A DNA stretch of 46,762 nucleotides from Streptosporangiaceae bacterium NEAU-GS5 (GTDB lineage: Bacteria; Actinomycetota; Actinomycetes; Streptosporangiales; Streptosporangiaceae), in NCBI GenBank assembly GCA_017592665.1, contig JAGFNW010000052.1, forward strand, positions 1-46,762, read 5' to 3'. Positions within the stretch are counted from its first letter, which is position 1. Every line of letters starts with the position of its first letter. Shown one piece after another: positions 6,234-14,719 of the stretch. The notes under the pieces were generated by a model. That model searched no databases, was not told where the DNA came from, and saw only the letters and a program-made list of their open reading frames with translations. A program made the translations under genes and the position numbers.

Positions 6234-7619
6234 GTGATCTCGGACGCCCCAATCTGGACGGTGAGCTGGCTCCGGGGCTACGACCTGGGCTGTTTCAGCG
6301 ACATGCCGCCCCGCACGCTGCTGGACGAGGCATGCCCGCCCGATTCGGCGCCGGTGGACGTGGACGCCGATCCCTTCTTCGACATCCAGACGCTCCGCAT
6401 GGGACACGTGGCCCGCCAGAAACTCGCGCCCGTCGCGTTCACCGGCAATCTCCGCGGCCGCGACATCGAAGGGTCGGTCGTCGTCCACCTGCTGGCGCAT
6501 CAGTCCGGGTTCGTCATCGTGCGTGCCGTCGTCAGGTCCGATTCCGTACGCGTTCCGGGTGGTGTCGGCGCGGACGTGCTGAACGGCTTCGATGACGTGT
6601 TCTGGCAGATGGATGCGGAGTTCACCTGGGACACACCACAAGGCCCGATCAAGGGGTTCGTCCGCAACCTGATGAACTGGGTGTTCCTCGACCTGTTCGA
6701 GCGGCTGCGCCGGCCTGGAGAGGGTTTCCCGCTGGACTGGGCGATCGAGCGGGAATGGGGCTGCGAGCGGCTGCACGCGATGAACGCGGCGGGGCTCATC
6801 ACGTTCCCGTTTCCGGTCAGCTTCGGCACCCAGTACGAGATCGTGGATCCGCTGCTCGACCCGCTGGTCACCGATCGGCCCCGGGAGCTCGCCAAGGATC
6901 TGGCCAAGCGGCTCCTCTTCCCGGCCGATCCGTGGTCCGAGGTGGACCCGGTCGACCTCGGCGGCGGCATGCCCGAGGCGTGGTGGTTCCTGGCGGAGAC
7001 GCAGATGCTGACGCTCGCCACCAGCGGCTCGGTCGACGACCGCCTCGACGTGGTGGACCGTGATCGGACCCAGCTGCTGGAGTTCTTCGCGTTACGCCGC
7101 GCGGCCCTGACCTGCGTGCAGCGGGCCACCCAGAAGGTGCTCACCCAGCGGCTGCGGGTGACCCGCGACCAGATCGAGCGCTGGCAGCACATCGTGGCCA
7201 GCACGACCGACGACTACATCGTGCACGGCCGGATCGGGCGGCTGCTCGCGCCGGTGCACAAGCACAACGCGGCCGATCCGCGCATCCGCGACCTGGCCGG
7301 GCTGGAAGCGCAGGTCAGGGAGAACCTGGCCTGGTTCCAGGAGCGCCTGGACACCCAGTCGGATTGGACGGGCGGCCTGGTCGGCGCGACCGTGGGCGCC
7401 GCGGCGCTCGTGCTGAGCCTCCAGGACGTGGTCAAGTCGCTGCTGGCCGAGCCAGGGCAGGATCTCGACGCGGCCGTCATCGAGCATTCCGGCCTGTTCG
7501 CCCTGATCATGATGTCGCTGACCGTGTCGTCGTTCACGCTGGCGTTGCAGGCGATCCGGCTCGTCACGCGCCGGCTGCGGCCGTTCACGTTCCACTCGCT
7601 GCGCGTGAGACGACGTTAG
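6234..7619 (+). CDS. Hypothetical protein with C-terminal membrane hairpin
   Basis: 461 residues, GTG start. I recognise no named family. The N-terminal 330 residues are soluble and rich in Trp and acidic residues (VDADPFFDIQTLRMGH; FDDVFWQMDAEFTW). A helical, coiled-coil-like section follows (about 275-370: RRAALTCVQRATQKVL, LAGLEAQVRENLAWFQERL). Two hydrophobic helices end the protein (about 382-400 and 421-445) with a basic tail. This soluble domain, long helix and two C-terminal TM helices resemble the topology of CorA-type transporters, but the GMN motif is absent. It converges with the RamB-like gene, the two stop codons overlapping at 7616-7619. It is divergent from the gpgS-like gene. 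Confidence 0.75.
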   Translation: MISDAPIWTVSWLRGYDLGCFSDMPPRTLLDEACPPDSAPVDVDADPFFDIQTLRMGHVARQKLAPVAFTGNLRGRDIEGSVVVHLLAHQSGFVIVRAVVRSDSVRVPGGVGADVLNGFDDVFWQMDAEFTWDTPQGPIKGFVRNLMNWVFLDLFERLRRPGEGFPLDWAIEREWGCERLHAMNAAGLITFPFPVSFGTQYEIVDPLLDPLVTDRPRELAKDLAKRLLFPADPWSEVDPVDLGGGMPEAWWFLAETQMLTLATSGSVDDRLDVVDRDRTQLLEFFALRRAALTCVQRATQKVLTQRLRVTRDQIERWQHIVASTTDDYIVHGRIGRLLAPVHKHNAADPRIRDLAGLEAQVRENLAWFQERLDTQSDWTGGLVGATVGAAALVLSLQDVVKSLLAEPGQDLDAAVIEHSGLFALIMMSLTVSSFTLALQAIRLVTRRLRPFTFHSLRVRRR

Positions 7620-9085
7620 AGGGCCGCGTGGCGTTCCAGGAAGGCGTACACGTCGGCCTCGTCGACGCCGGGGAACGAGCCGGGCGGCAGGGCGGCGAGC
7701 ACGTGGGAGTTGGCCCGTGCGGACGGCCACGCGTAGCCGTCCCAGCGCTGCGCCAGCTCGGCCGGCGGCCGGCGGCAGCACTCGCCGTTCGGGCAGTTGG
7801 ATTTGGTGCGGATGGTCGTCTCGCGGCCGCGGAACCAGCGCGACTCCCGATAGGGCACGCCGAGCGTGATCGCGAAATCCTTCTCCTGCGACGGGTCGAC
7901 GTGCGCGATGCAGAAGTGGGTGCCCGTCGGCGAGTCCGAATACTGGTGGTAGACAGTGAAGCGGTCCGGCGACAGGAAGATCTGCCGCCCCGACCAGTAG
8001 CGGCACAACCGCTGTCCCTCGATGGCGCCCTGCTCGTCGGCCGGGAAGACGATCCCGTCGTTCTCGTACGCCTTGTAGATGATCCCGCCGGCGTCGTTGC
8101 GCACGAAGTGGCAGACGAGGTCGAGGTGACGGGTGGCGAGGTTGGTGAAGCGGTGCGCGGCCATCTCGTAGGACACGGCGAACACGTCGCGCAGGTCCTC
8201 CACCGACAAGGCGCGGTCCTGCTTGGCTTCCTTCAGGTACGGCACGGCAGCCGCCTCGGGCACCAGGACCGCGGCGGCGAAGTAGTTGGCCTGCACCCGC
8301 TGGCGCAGGAAGTCGGCGAAGTCGCGAGGCCGGTGGTGTCCGAGCGCTATGTGGCCGATCGTCTGCAGCAGGATGGTCCGCGGGGTGTGCATCCCGAGCT
8401 GCTCGCGTTTGAGGTAGATGCGCCCGTTGCGCAGGTCGGTCACTGATCGAGCGGACCGCGGCAGGTCCTGCACGGTGTGCACGGTGAACCCGAAGTGCCC
8501 GACCAGTGCCTGGATCATGCTCTCCGAAAGGGCGCCCGCCCGGTAGCCGACCTTGGTCAGCGCCTCGGCGGCGGCCTTCTCGATGTCCTCGAAGTAGTTG
8601 CCCAGCTCACGCTGCTGGCGGCGGAGCTCGGCGTTGGCGGCCCGCGCCTCCTCGGGCGTGGCGGTGCCCTTCGCCTGCCGGGCCTTGAGCTCCTCGTAGA
8701 GGGCGAGGATGTGTTCCAGCACGTCGTTGGGGACCCGCGCGGAGACCTTGAGCCGGCTCAGGCCGAGGCTCGCGTACATGGGGTCGCGCTGCGCCTCCTC
8801 GATGGCGATCTCCAGCTGGGCCCGCCGGTTGGGGGCCTGGCGGCGCAGCAGTTCCTCGACCGGCACGTTGAGCGCGGCGGCCAGGGACTTCAGCAGGGAC
8901 AGCTTCGGCTCGCGCTTGCCGTTCTCCAGCAGCGACAGCTGGCTGGGCGCCCGCCCGACCCTTTCCCCCAGCTCGGACAGGGTGAGGCTGCGCTGCCTGC
9001 GCAGGTGCTTGAGCCGCTGGCCGAACGCCAGCAGATCCAGCTCCTGCGTCAAAGAGAGCGGTTCTTCGCTTGGCAAGGGCGGCAT
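7616..9085 (-). CDS. ramB: RamB-like XRE/ScfR-family regulator of the glyoxylate shunt
   Basis: 489 residues: XRE helix-turn-helix at about 20-75 (FGQRLKHLRRQRSLTLSEL, SQLSLLENGKREPKLSLL), an IrrE/DUF955-like domain around 230-300 in which the metal motif is degraded (TIGHIALGHHR, no Glu), and a C-terminal DUF2083-type region with cysteines in NCPNGECCRR. This is the build of RamB and other short-chain-fatty-acid regulators that control acetate and propionate use in actinomycetes; RamB is known to regulate isocitrate lyase. Divergent orientation to aceA supports this. The ATG has no ribosome site; a TATCAT -10 box (9092-9097) lies six bases ahead, so the message is probably leaderless. Confidence 0.88.
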   Translation of the reverse strand: MPPLPSEEPLSLTQELDLLAFGQRLKHLRRQRSLTLSELGERVGRAPSQLSLLENGKREPKLSLLKSLAAALNVPVEELLRRQAPNRRAQLEIAIEEAQRDPMYASLGLSRLKVSARVPNDVLEHILALYEELKARQAKGTATPEEARAANAELRRQQRELGNYFEDIEKAAAEALTKVGYRAGALSESMIQALVGHFGFTVHTVQDLPRSARSVTDLRNGRIYLKREQLGMHTPRTILLQTIGHIALGHHRPRDFADFLRQRVQANYFAAAVLVPEAAAVPYLKEAKQDRALSVEDLRDVFAVSYEMAAHRFTNLATRHLDLVCHFVRNDAGGIIYKAYENDGIVFPADEQGAIEGQRLCRYWSGRQIFLSPDRFTVYHQYSDSPTGTHFCIAHVDPSQEKDFAITLGVPYRESRWFRGRETTIRTKSNCPNGECCRRPPAELAQRWDGYAWPSARANSHVLAALPPGSFPGVDEADVYAFLERHAAL

Positions 9086-9091
9086 AGCCGG

Positions 9092-9097
9092 ATGATA
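9092..9097 (-). promoter_or_regulatory. -10 box of leaderless ramB promoter
   Basis: On the minus strand TATCAT is followed by CCGGCT and then the ATG. No Shine-Dalgarno is present. The -35 region is not recognisable. Confidence 0.5.
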
Positions 9098-9185
9098 AGC
9101 GAAAATCCGCGGAATCTTCCAGAACCATGATGGACATCACACAGTCGCCCATGTGGCAGTGGTCTAGTCCTTCGGTCTAGGCCAC

Positions 9186-9263
9186 TGTGCAAACCCGCGA
9201 TTTCTTCGCTGATAAATACCGGCGAGTATCATGAGAACAGGAAAAATTGCCATTTCTTCACTG
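9186..9263. promoter_or_regulatory. ramB-aceA intergenic repeats, candidate operators
   Basis: ATTTCTTCGCTG (9200-9211) recurs as ATTTCTTCACTG (9252-9263), a 12-bp direct repeat with one mismatch, centred 52 bp apart. TGTGCAAAC at 9186-9194 reads GTTTGCACA on the other strand, loosely like the TTTGCA core I recall for RamB boxes. Their location between regulator and target fits auto- and aceA control; binding is inferred. Confidence 0.4.
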
Positions 9264-9349
9264 CCTCCCCGCTTGAGAACTCTCTTGATGTCGACACAAA
9301 CTCGAAGACAAGACCCCAGGTGACATAACGCAACAAGGGAGCGACGGAC

Positions 9350-10633
9350 ATGGACCACATCACAGCGGCGGCGCGGGAGATGCGCCACGACTGGGAGACC
9401 AACCCCAGGTGGACGCAGACCGAACGGACCTACACCGCCGAGGACGTGATCCGCCTCCGCGGCTCGGTCCAGGAACAGCACACCTTGGCCAAGCTCGGCG
9501 CCAAGCGGCTGTGGGACCTGCTGCACACCGAGGACTACGTTCACGCGCTGGGCGCGCTGACCGGCAACCAGGCCGTTCAGCAGGTGAGGGCCGGGTTGAA
9601 GGCCATCTACCTGTCCGGCTGGCAGGTCGCCGCCGACGCCAATCTGGGCGGGCACACCTACCCCGACCAGAGCCTCTATCCGGCCAACTCGGTCCCGGCC
9701 GTGGTGCGCCGGATCAACAACGCGCTGCTGCGCGCCGACCAGATCACCTGGTCGGAGAGCGATCCCGAGGCGCCACATTGGCTGGCCCCCATCGTGGCCG
9801 ACGCCGAGGCCGGATTCGGCGGCGTGCTCAACGCGTTCGAGCTGATGAAGGGCATGATCGCGGCCGGCGCCGCAGGCGTGCACTGGGAGGACCAGCTCGC
9901 GTCCGAGAAGAAGTGCGGCCATCTCGGCGGCAAGGTGCTGATCCCGACCGGCCAGCACATCAAGACCCTCAACGCGGCGCGCCTGGCGGCCGACGTGTGC
10001 GGCGTCCCCAGCCTGATCATCGCGCGGACCGACGCCCAGGCCGCGACGCTTCTGACCAGTGACGTGGACCCGCGCGACCGGATCTTCACCACCGGCGGCC
10101 GGACGGCCGAGGGCTTCTACGAGGTCCGCAACGGCCTCGACGCGTGCATAGCGCGCGGCCTGGCCTACGCGCCCTACTCGGATCTGCTGTGGATGGAGAC
10201 CTCCACGCCCGACCTCGACGTGGCCCGTGAGTTCGCCGAGGCGATCAAGGCCCGCTATCCCGAGCAGATGCTCGCCTACAACTGCTCGCCGTCGTTCAAC
10301 TGGAAGAAGCACCTGGACGACTCGACGATCGCCAAGTTCCAGCGCGAGCTCGGCCACATGGGGTACAAGTTCCAGTTCATCACCCTGGCCGGCTTCCACT
10401 CGCTCAACTTCGGCATGTTCGACCTGGCGCAGGGCTACGCCGAGAACGGTATGAGCGCCTACGTCGACCTGCAGGAGGCCGAGTTCGCGGCCGAGCGGCG
10501 CGGCTACACCGCCACCCGGCACCAGCGCGAGGTCGGCACCGGCTACTTCGACCTGATCAGCACGGCGGTCGCGCCGGACTCCTCGACCACGGCGCTCAAG
10601 GGCTCCACCGAAGAGGCCCAGTTCGCGCACTGA
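9350..10633 (+). CDS. aceA: Isocitrate lyase
   Basis: 427 residues, full length for the ICL1/AceA class. It cleaves isocitrate to glyoxylate and succinate, letting the cell grow on acetate or fatty acids. The catalytic signature KKCGHLGGK is present with the active Cys near residue 189; [31 protein letters not shown] and [13 protein letters not shown] are other conserved blocks of the phosphoenolpyruvate-mutase-type barrel. ATG at 9350 has an AGGGAGCG ribosome site. It stands alone as a transcription unit, ended by a strong hairpin, with its RamB-like regulator divergent upstream. Malate synthase is not in the window. Confidence 0.97.
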   Translation: MDHITAAAREMRHDWETNPRWTQTERTYTAEDVIRLRGSVQEQHTLAKLGAKRLWDLLHTEDYVHALGALTGNQAVQQVRAGLKAIYLSGWQVAADANLGGHTYPDQSLYPANSVPAVVRRINNALLRADQITWSESDPEAPHWLAPIVADAEAGFGGVLNAFELMKGMIAAGAAGVHWEDQLASEKKCGHLGGKVLIPTGQHIKTLNAARLAADVCGVPSLIIARTDAQAATLLTSDVDPRDRIFTTGGRTAEGFYEVRNGLDACIARGLAYAPYSDLLWMETSTPDLDVAREFAEAIKARYPEQMLAYNCSPSFNWKKHLDDSTIAKFQRELGHMGYKFQFITLAGFHSLNFGMFDLAQGYAENGMSAYVDLQEAEFAAERRGYTATRHQREVGTGYFDLISTAVAPDSSTTALKGSTEEAQFAH

Positions 10634-10644
10634 CCTCGCGGACC

Positions 10645-10684
10645 TCCGGGGCCGGAAGGAAATACCGGCCCTTCCGGCCCCGGA
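10645..10684. terminator. Strong hairpin after aceA
   Basis: 15-bp perfect stem (10645-10659 with 10670-10684) and a 10-base loop, starting 12 bases after the aceA stop and lying before the convergent SnoaL-like gene, so it can serve both directions. There is no T-run. Confidence 0.8.
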
Positions 10685-10712
10685 CACAACGGTCAGGCCG
10701 CCGGCGTCGCAC

Positions 10713-11114
10713 CTAGATGGTGGCGGCGCCGGCGGCTTCGCGCTGGATCCGGTCGAACTGCGCGGCCATCGCCTCGGCCAGCGCGTTGGCGCCCGACAGC
10801 GGGCGCACCATGACCGTGAAGTCGTCGATCAGGCCGTCGGCGTCGAGGTGCAGGATGTCGCAGCCCTGCACATCACGGCCGTGCACGGTGGCCTGGAACA
10901 TCAGCACGTGGTCACGGCCGTCCGCGCTCACGACCTCCCGCACGTAACGGAAGTCCTCGAAGACGCGGGCCGCGCCGCGCACGATGGCCGCCGTCAGCGC
11001 CTTGCCCGGATAGGGCCGGTAGGCGACCGGGCTGTTGAACACGACGTCGTCGGAGAGCATCGACTCGAGAGCCGTCAGATCGCGGGCCTCCACGGCCTGC
11101 CGGAAGGAAAGCAT
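10713..11114 (-). CDS. SnoaL-like / NTF2-fold protein
   Basis: 133 residues with the pattern of SnoaL-like NTF2-fold proteins: N-terminal helix with FRQAVEARDLTALESML, then DDVVFNSPVAYRPYPGKAL, a beta sheet with HVLMFQATVHGRDVQGCDIL and DGLIDDFTVMVRPLSG. Such proteins are small cyclases, isomerases or ligand-binding proteins; the function cannot be told. It converges with aceA and is apparently monocistronic. Ribosome site is weak. Confidence 0.8.
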   Translation of the reverse strand: MLSFRQAVEARDLTALESMLSDDVVFNSPVAYRPYPGKALTAAIVRGAARVFEDFRYVREVVSADGRDHVLMFQATVHGRDVQGCDILHLDADGLIDDFTVMVRPLSGANALAEAMAAQFDRIQREAAGAATI

Positions 11115-11159
11115 GCCCGCAACTCTAGAACAAGGCTCTAGTGCCCCGCCCGCGGGGCG

Positions 11160-12713
11160 CTAGGAAGGGCTCGGTGAGGGGCTGGGCGACGGGCTGGCGG
11201 GCGGGGACGACGGGGGCGGGCTCGGCGACGGGCTGGGGCTGGGCGACTCGCCGTCGCCCCACTGCGGAATGGTGCTGACGCTCGACGACGGGATGGCGGT
11301 CGGGCTCTGCTGCGGCTTGTCCGTCTTGCACGGCTTGGGCCGCCCGTTCTTGGTGAAGCACTGCTCGGCGGGCGGCGGCGCGCCGGTGGCGCCGGGCGTG
11401 GGAATGGAGGAGCTCCACGGGTCGTCGGGGCCGCCCGTCCACTGCGCCCCGATGGTCTGCGTCGCGGTCACCGTGATCGCGCTCGTCGGCCCCTGGAAGC
11501 CCGAAGGCGTACGGGACGTGCCGAGCACCATGCCCGGGCTGATCGACGCGCCTTCCTGTGGCAGCACGAGGGGCAGGTTGACCGGGGGCTCGGCGGCCTG
11601 CATGCGCGCCGAGCCGGTGCCGGCGGCGATCACGGTCATGGCCGCGATGGTCACGGTGGCCAGCGCCGCGAAGCCGGCGTGGGAGACGTGGCCCCGGCTC
11701 TTCGGCCCGTGCCGGCGCCGCCCGCGCGGCAGTTCGGTCGAGAACCCGGACGAGGTCTGCGCCAGCCGCAGGTGACCGCCGCCCTTCGGATAGGGCACCG
11801 GCTGCCAGATCTCGTCCGTGACCGCCCGCACGGCCTCGCGGAGGTCGCCGGGCAGGGCCACGCCTCCGGCGGCCAGCAGCGCGGCGAGCAGCTCGCGCGC
11901 GTCGGGCCGCTCGGCCGGCTCCTTGCGCAGCGCCGCGCTGACGCTGTCCCACAGCAGTTTGGGAACGGCCGAGATGCGCGGCTCCTCGACCAGGATGCGC
12001 CGGGTGAGCACGTCGGCCTCGCCCGTGCCGAACGGGTGATAGCCGCTCGAGGCGTACGCGATGAGGCATCCCCAGGAGAACACGTCCGACGCGGGCATGG
12101 CGCGCCCGCCGACCAGGCGCTCGGGGGCGACCCAGCCGGGGCTGCCCATGATCTGCCCGGCCTGGGTGTGCACGACGGCCGTGTCGAGGTCGCGGGCGAT
12201 GCCGAAGTCGATCACGAAGGGGCCGTCGGGCGACAGCAGCACGTTGCCGGGCTTGAGGTCGCGGTGGACGAGACCGGCGTCGTGGGTGGCGACCAGTGCG
12301 GCCGCCGTGCCGAGCGCCACGCCGTAGGCGAGATCGGGGGTCAGCGGGCCGGCGGATGCGATGACCTGCGAGAGCGCGGGACCGGGGATGTATTCGGTGA
12401 CGAGATAGGGCCGGTCGCGGTCGAGCCCGTCTTCGATGACGGCGGCCGTGCAGAAGGGCACGACCCGCCGCGAGAACTCCACTTCTTCGGCGAAGCGGGC
12501 GCGCAGCGTGGCATCGTTCAGATGGACGGCGTGCGGGGTCTTCAACGCCACGAAGCCGCCCTGCGGATGCTCGGCCAGGTAGACCACACCCATGCCGCCC
12601 GCTCCGAGGCGCCCGAGCAGGAGGTAGCGACCGATGATCACCGGATCACCCACGGTCAGTGGCCGCACGCCCGGCGGCATGCCGCTGTGGGGACCGGTTC
12701 CGCCACGTGCCAT
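11160..12713 (-). CDS. Hanks-type Ser/Thr protein kinase, membrane-anchored
   Basis: 517 residues. Kinase domain at about 28-285: glycine loop GRLGAGGMGVVY, ATP-binding Lys58 in VALKTP, catalytic loop HRDLKPGNVLL (Asp152), DFG at 169 (VIDFGIARD), and activation segment GSPGWVAPERL. A juxtamembrane basic stretch (GRRRHGPKSRGH) precedes one TM helix at about 345-365. The outside part is short and disordered and ends in a long Ser-Pro repeat tail. There are no PASTA domains, so it is not the PknB muropeptide sensor. ATG at 12713 has GAGAGG upstream. Substrates are unknown; it stands alone. Confidence 0.92.
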   Translation of the reverse strand: MARGGTGPHSGMPPGVRPLTVGDPVIIGRYLLLGRLGAGGMGVVYLAEHPQGGFVALKTPHAVHLNDATLRARFAEEVEFSRRVVPFCTAAVIEDGLDRDRPYLVTEYIPGPALSQVIASAGPLTPDLAYGVALGTAAALVATHDAGLVHRDLKPGNVLLSPDGPFVIDFGIARDLDTAVVHTQAGQIMGSPGWVAPERLVGGRAMPASDVFSWGCLIAYASSGYHPFGTGEADVLTRRILVEEPRISAVPKLLWDSVSAALRKEPAERPDARELLAALLAAGGVALPGDLREAVRAVTDEIWQPVPYPKGGGHLRLAQTSSGFSTELPRGRRRHGPKSRGHVSHAGFAALATVTIAAMTVIAAGTGSARMQAAEPPVNLPLVLPQEGASISPGMVLGTSRTPSGFQGPTSAITVTATQTIGAQWTGGPDDPWSSSIPTPGATGAPPPAEQCFTKNGRPKPCKTDKPQQSPTAIPSSSVSTIPQWGDGESPSPSPSPSPPPSSPPASPSPSPSPSPS

Positions 12714-12857
12714 CCGTCGCCCTCTCTAGGAGCCTTGCTCGGCTTAGGCCAGCGTGGTGGATTGGAACGCACCACGCGGCCTAGTAGTCCCAGACGGCAT
12801 AACCGGTAAGGCCAATGGCACCTGAAGGTAAGAAACAGCAGGTCACAGAGGTAACTC

Positions 12858-13259
12858 GTGCCCCATAATGGACGTATGGCGGGATACTCGGGCACTCCGC
12901 TGCCCAGGAAGCTGGGGATAAAGGCTGACAGCCGGGTGCTGCTGGTCGATCCCCCGGCCGGTCTCGACCTGCCGTCGGACGACGACGGCGCCGGGCCGTT
13001 CGACGTCATCGTGGTGTTCTGCCCTGACGAGGCGGCGCTGCGCGAGCGGTTTCCGGCCGCCAAGCAGGCGCTCGCGATCTCGGGACGGCTGTGGGTGTGC
13101 TGGCCGAAGAAGTCGAGCGGCGTGCCGACCGACCTCTCGGAGAACCCCATCCGCGACTACGGCCTGGCCGAGGGCCTGGTCGACAACAAGGTCGCCGCGA
13201 TCGACGAGACGTGGTCGGGACTGCAGTTCGTCTATCGCCTCGCCGATCGCAAGGGCTGA
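12858..13259 (+). CDS. DUF3052-type small protein
   Basis: 133 residues from GTG 12858 (AGAGG ribosome site six bases before) or 127 from ATG 12876 (MAGYSGTPLPRKLG), the start conserved in my memory of this family but with no ribosome site here. The body reads SRVLLVDPPAGL, PFDVIVVFCPDEAAL, SGRLWVCWPKKSSG, RDYGLAEGLVDNKVAAID and WSGLQFVYRL, which is characteristic of DUF3052 proteins of actinobacteria. No catalytic residues are known to me. It is divergent from the kinase across a 144-bp promoter region. Confidence 0.82.
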   Translation: MPHNGRMAGYSGTPLPRKLGIKADSRVLLVDPPAGLDLPSDDDGAGPFDVIVVFCPDEAALRERFPAAKQALAISGRLWVCWPKKSSGVPTDLSENPIRDYGLAEGLVDNKVAAIDETWSGLQFVYRLADRKG

Positions 13260-13276
13260 CGCCTTCCCCAAACGCC

Positions 13277-14632
13277 TCAATACTTCCAGCGGCTGCGGGC
13301 GGCGATCTCCTCCTCGTCGAGACCGGCGAACAGCGCGATTTCGCCGCGCCTGACCGCCGCGACCGTGTCGATCACGGCCTCGCCCAGCGCCTCCTTCAAC
13401 GCCGGCTCGGCCTCGAACGCCGCCACCGCCTCCTCCAGGCTGGTGGGCAGCCGGGGAATCGCGTCCAGGCCGACGGGATCGGCCTCGACGGGCGCGGGAA
13501 GGGCGGCGCCGTCGGCGATGCCGACCCGGCCGGCGGCCAGCAGGGCGGCCATGGCGAGGTAGGGATTGGCGGCCGGGTCGAAGCTCTTGACCTCGAGGTT
13601 GGCGGCCCGCTCGCGCTCACCGGCCGCGCCCCGCACGAAGCGCAGCGCCGCTTCCCGGTTCTCCAGGCCCCAGCAGGCGTACGCGCCGGCCCAGTGCGAC
13701 GGGATGAGCCGCAGATAGCTGGCCACGGCCGGGGCGCCGACGGCCAGCAGCGCCGGCAGGCGCGCGAGGATGCCGGCCGAGAAGGCCTCCCCTTCCGTGC
13801 CCATCCCGTAGGGCCCGTCGCCGCCCGACATGAGGTTGCGGTCGCCCCGCCACAGGCTGAGGTGGATGTGGCCGCCGTTGCCGACGCCTCCGGCCAGGAC
13901 CTTGGGCGAGAACGAGGCCCGCAGCCCGTGCGCGTGGCTGACCGCGCGGACCGTCTCGCGGACCAGGATCGCCGTGTCGGCCGCCGCGACCGGCTCCTCG
14001 GGCGCCATCGACACCTCATACTGCCCGGCCGCGTATTCCGGGTGGATCTGCACGACGGTCACGCCGTGGTCGCGCAGCGCGCCCAGCAGGTCGCGAAGGT
14101 AGGCGGACTGCTCGGTGATCCTGCTCATGGCGTACGCGGGGCCCTGGCAGCCGGGGGTGAACTCGTCGCCGCCGCCGACCGAGACGGCCCATTCGATCTC
14201 GAACGCCGCGAGGACGGCCATTCCCCGCTCGGCCAGCCGCTCGGCCTCGCGGCGGGCCAGGGCGCGCGAGTCCAGCGGGTGGGGCTCGCCCTCCTGGTCG
14301 AAGCGGTCGGCCGGGGTCCACGCCCAGCCGGCGGGCGCGGACAGCGCCACGAGCCGGTCGAGGTCGGGGTGCAGCCGCAGGTCGCCGACCGGCCCTCCGG
14401 CGAAGCGGCCCGTCACGATCGAGTCGTCGACGAGGAACGCGTCGAACACGGGCGACATGCCGATCCCCCACGCGGCCGCGTGCGGCAGCCGCGCCGGCGG
14501 CACGGCCTTCACCCGGGTGATCCCGCTGGTGTCCACGTAGGTCATCGCCACCGCGGCCACGCCTTTGGCCTCCAGGTCGGCCACGAAGACCTCGGCGCGC
14601 GCGGCCCGCTGATCACGTTCGTGCTGATCCAT
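13277..14632 (-). CDS. Glutamine synthetase-like gamma-glutamyl ligase (GlnA3/GlnA4/FluG type)
   Basis: 451 residues from ATG 14632 (MDQHERDQRAAR); an upstream TTG adds 12 weak residues. GS fold: N-terminal beta-grasp (YVDTSGITRVKAV), metal Glu in AAFEIEW, HPEYAAGQYEVSM, nucleotide site GGVGNGGHIHLSLW, RLIPSHWAGAYACWGLENREA, and NLEVKSFDPAANPYLAMAA. The usual Arg pair of true GS near the last motif (R-x-E-x-R) is replaced by LEVK, and the adenylylation-site region is absent, which points to the GS-like ligases that couple glutamate to amines such as polyamines or ethanolamine. Its divergent partner is a FluG-type amidohydrolase; fungal FluG fuses the two domains. The substrate is inferred only by family. 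Confidence 0.85.
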   Translation of the reverse strand: MDQHERDQRAARAEVFVADLEAKGVAAVAMTYVDTSGITRVKAVPPARLPHAAAWGIGMSPVFDAFLVDDSIVTGRFAGGPVGDLRLHPDLDRLVALSAPAGWAWTPADRFDQEGEPHPLDSRALARREAERLAERGMAVLAAFEIEWAVSVGGGDEFTPGCQGPAYAMSRITEQSAYLRDLLGALRDHGVTVVQIHPEYAAGQYEVSMAPEEPVAAADTAILVRETVRAVSHAHGLRASFSPKVLAGGVGNGGHIHLSLWRGDRNLMSGGDGPYGMGTEGEAFSAGILARLPALLAVGAPAVASYLRLIPSHWAGAYACWGLENREAALRFVRGAAGERERAANLEVKSFDPAANPYLAMAALLAAGRVGIADGAALPAPVEADPVGLDAIPRLPTSLEEAVAAFEAEPALKEALGEAVIDTVAAVRRGEIALFAGLDEEEIAARSRWKY

Positions 14633-14662
14633 ACAAACGCTCTTACCCTCGTGGGAGGTGTG

Positions 14663-14719
14663 ATGCAAGAGAAAGCGAGCCGCCCGTGGATCTCGTGGAC
14701 CACCACTGTCACGGCGTGA
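14663..14719 (+). other. Possible 18-codon leader ORF overlapping amidohydrolase start
   Basis: ATG at 14663 follows GGGAGG with four-base spacing, the best ribosome site in the area, and encodes MQEKASRPWISWTTTVTA. It ends at TGA 14717, about 30 bases inside the amidohydrolase gene in another frame. The amidohydrolase GTG itself has no ribosome site, so translation of this mini-frame could feed ribosomes to it. Alternatively the ribosome site is coincidental. Confidence 0.3.

Noticed and set aside
11160-11250. Repetitive DNA as a separate repeat element
   Set aside because: The GGGCT/GGCGA repetition simply encodes the Ser-Pro tail of the protein kinase.
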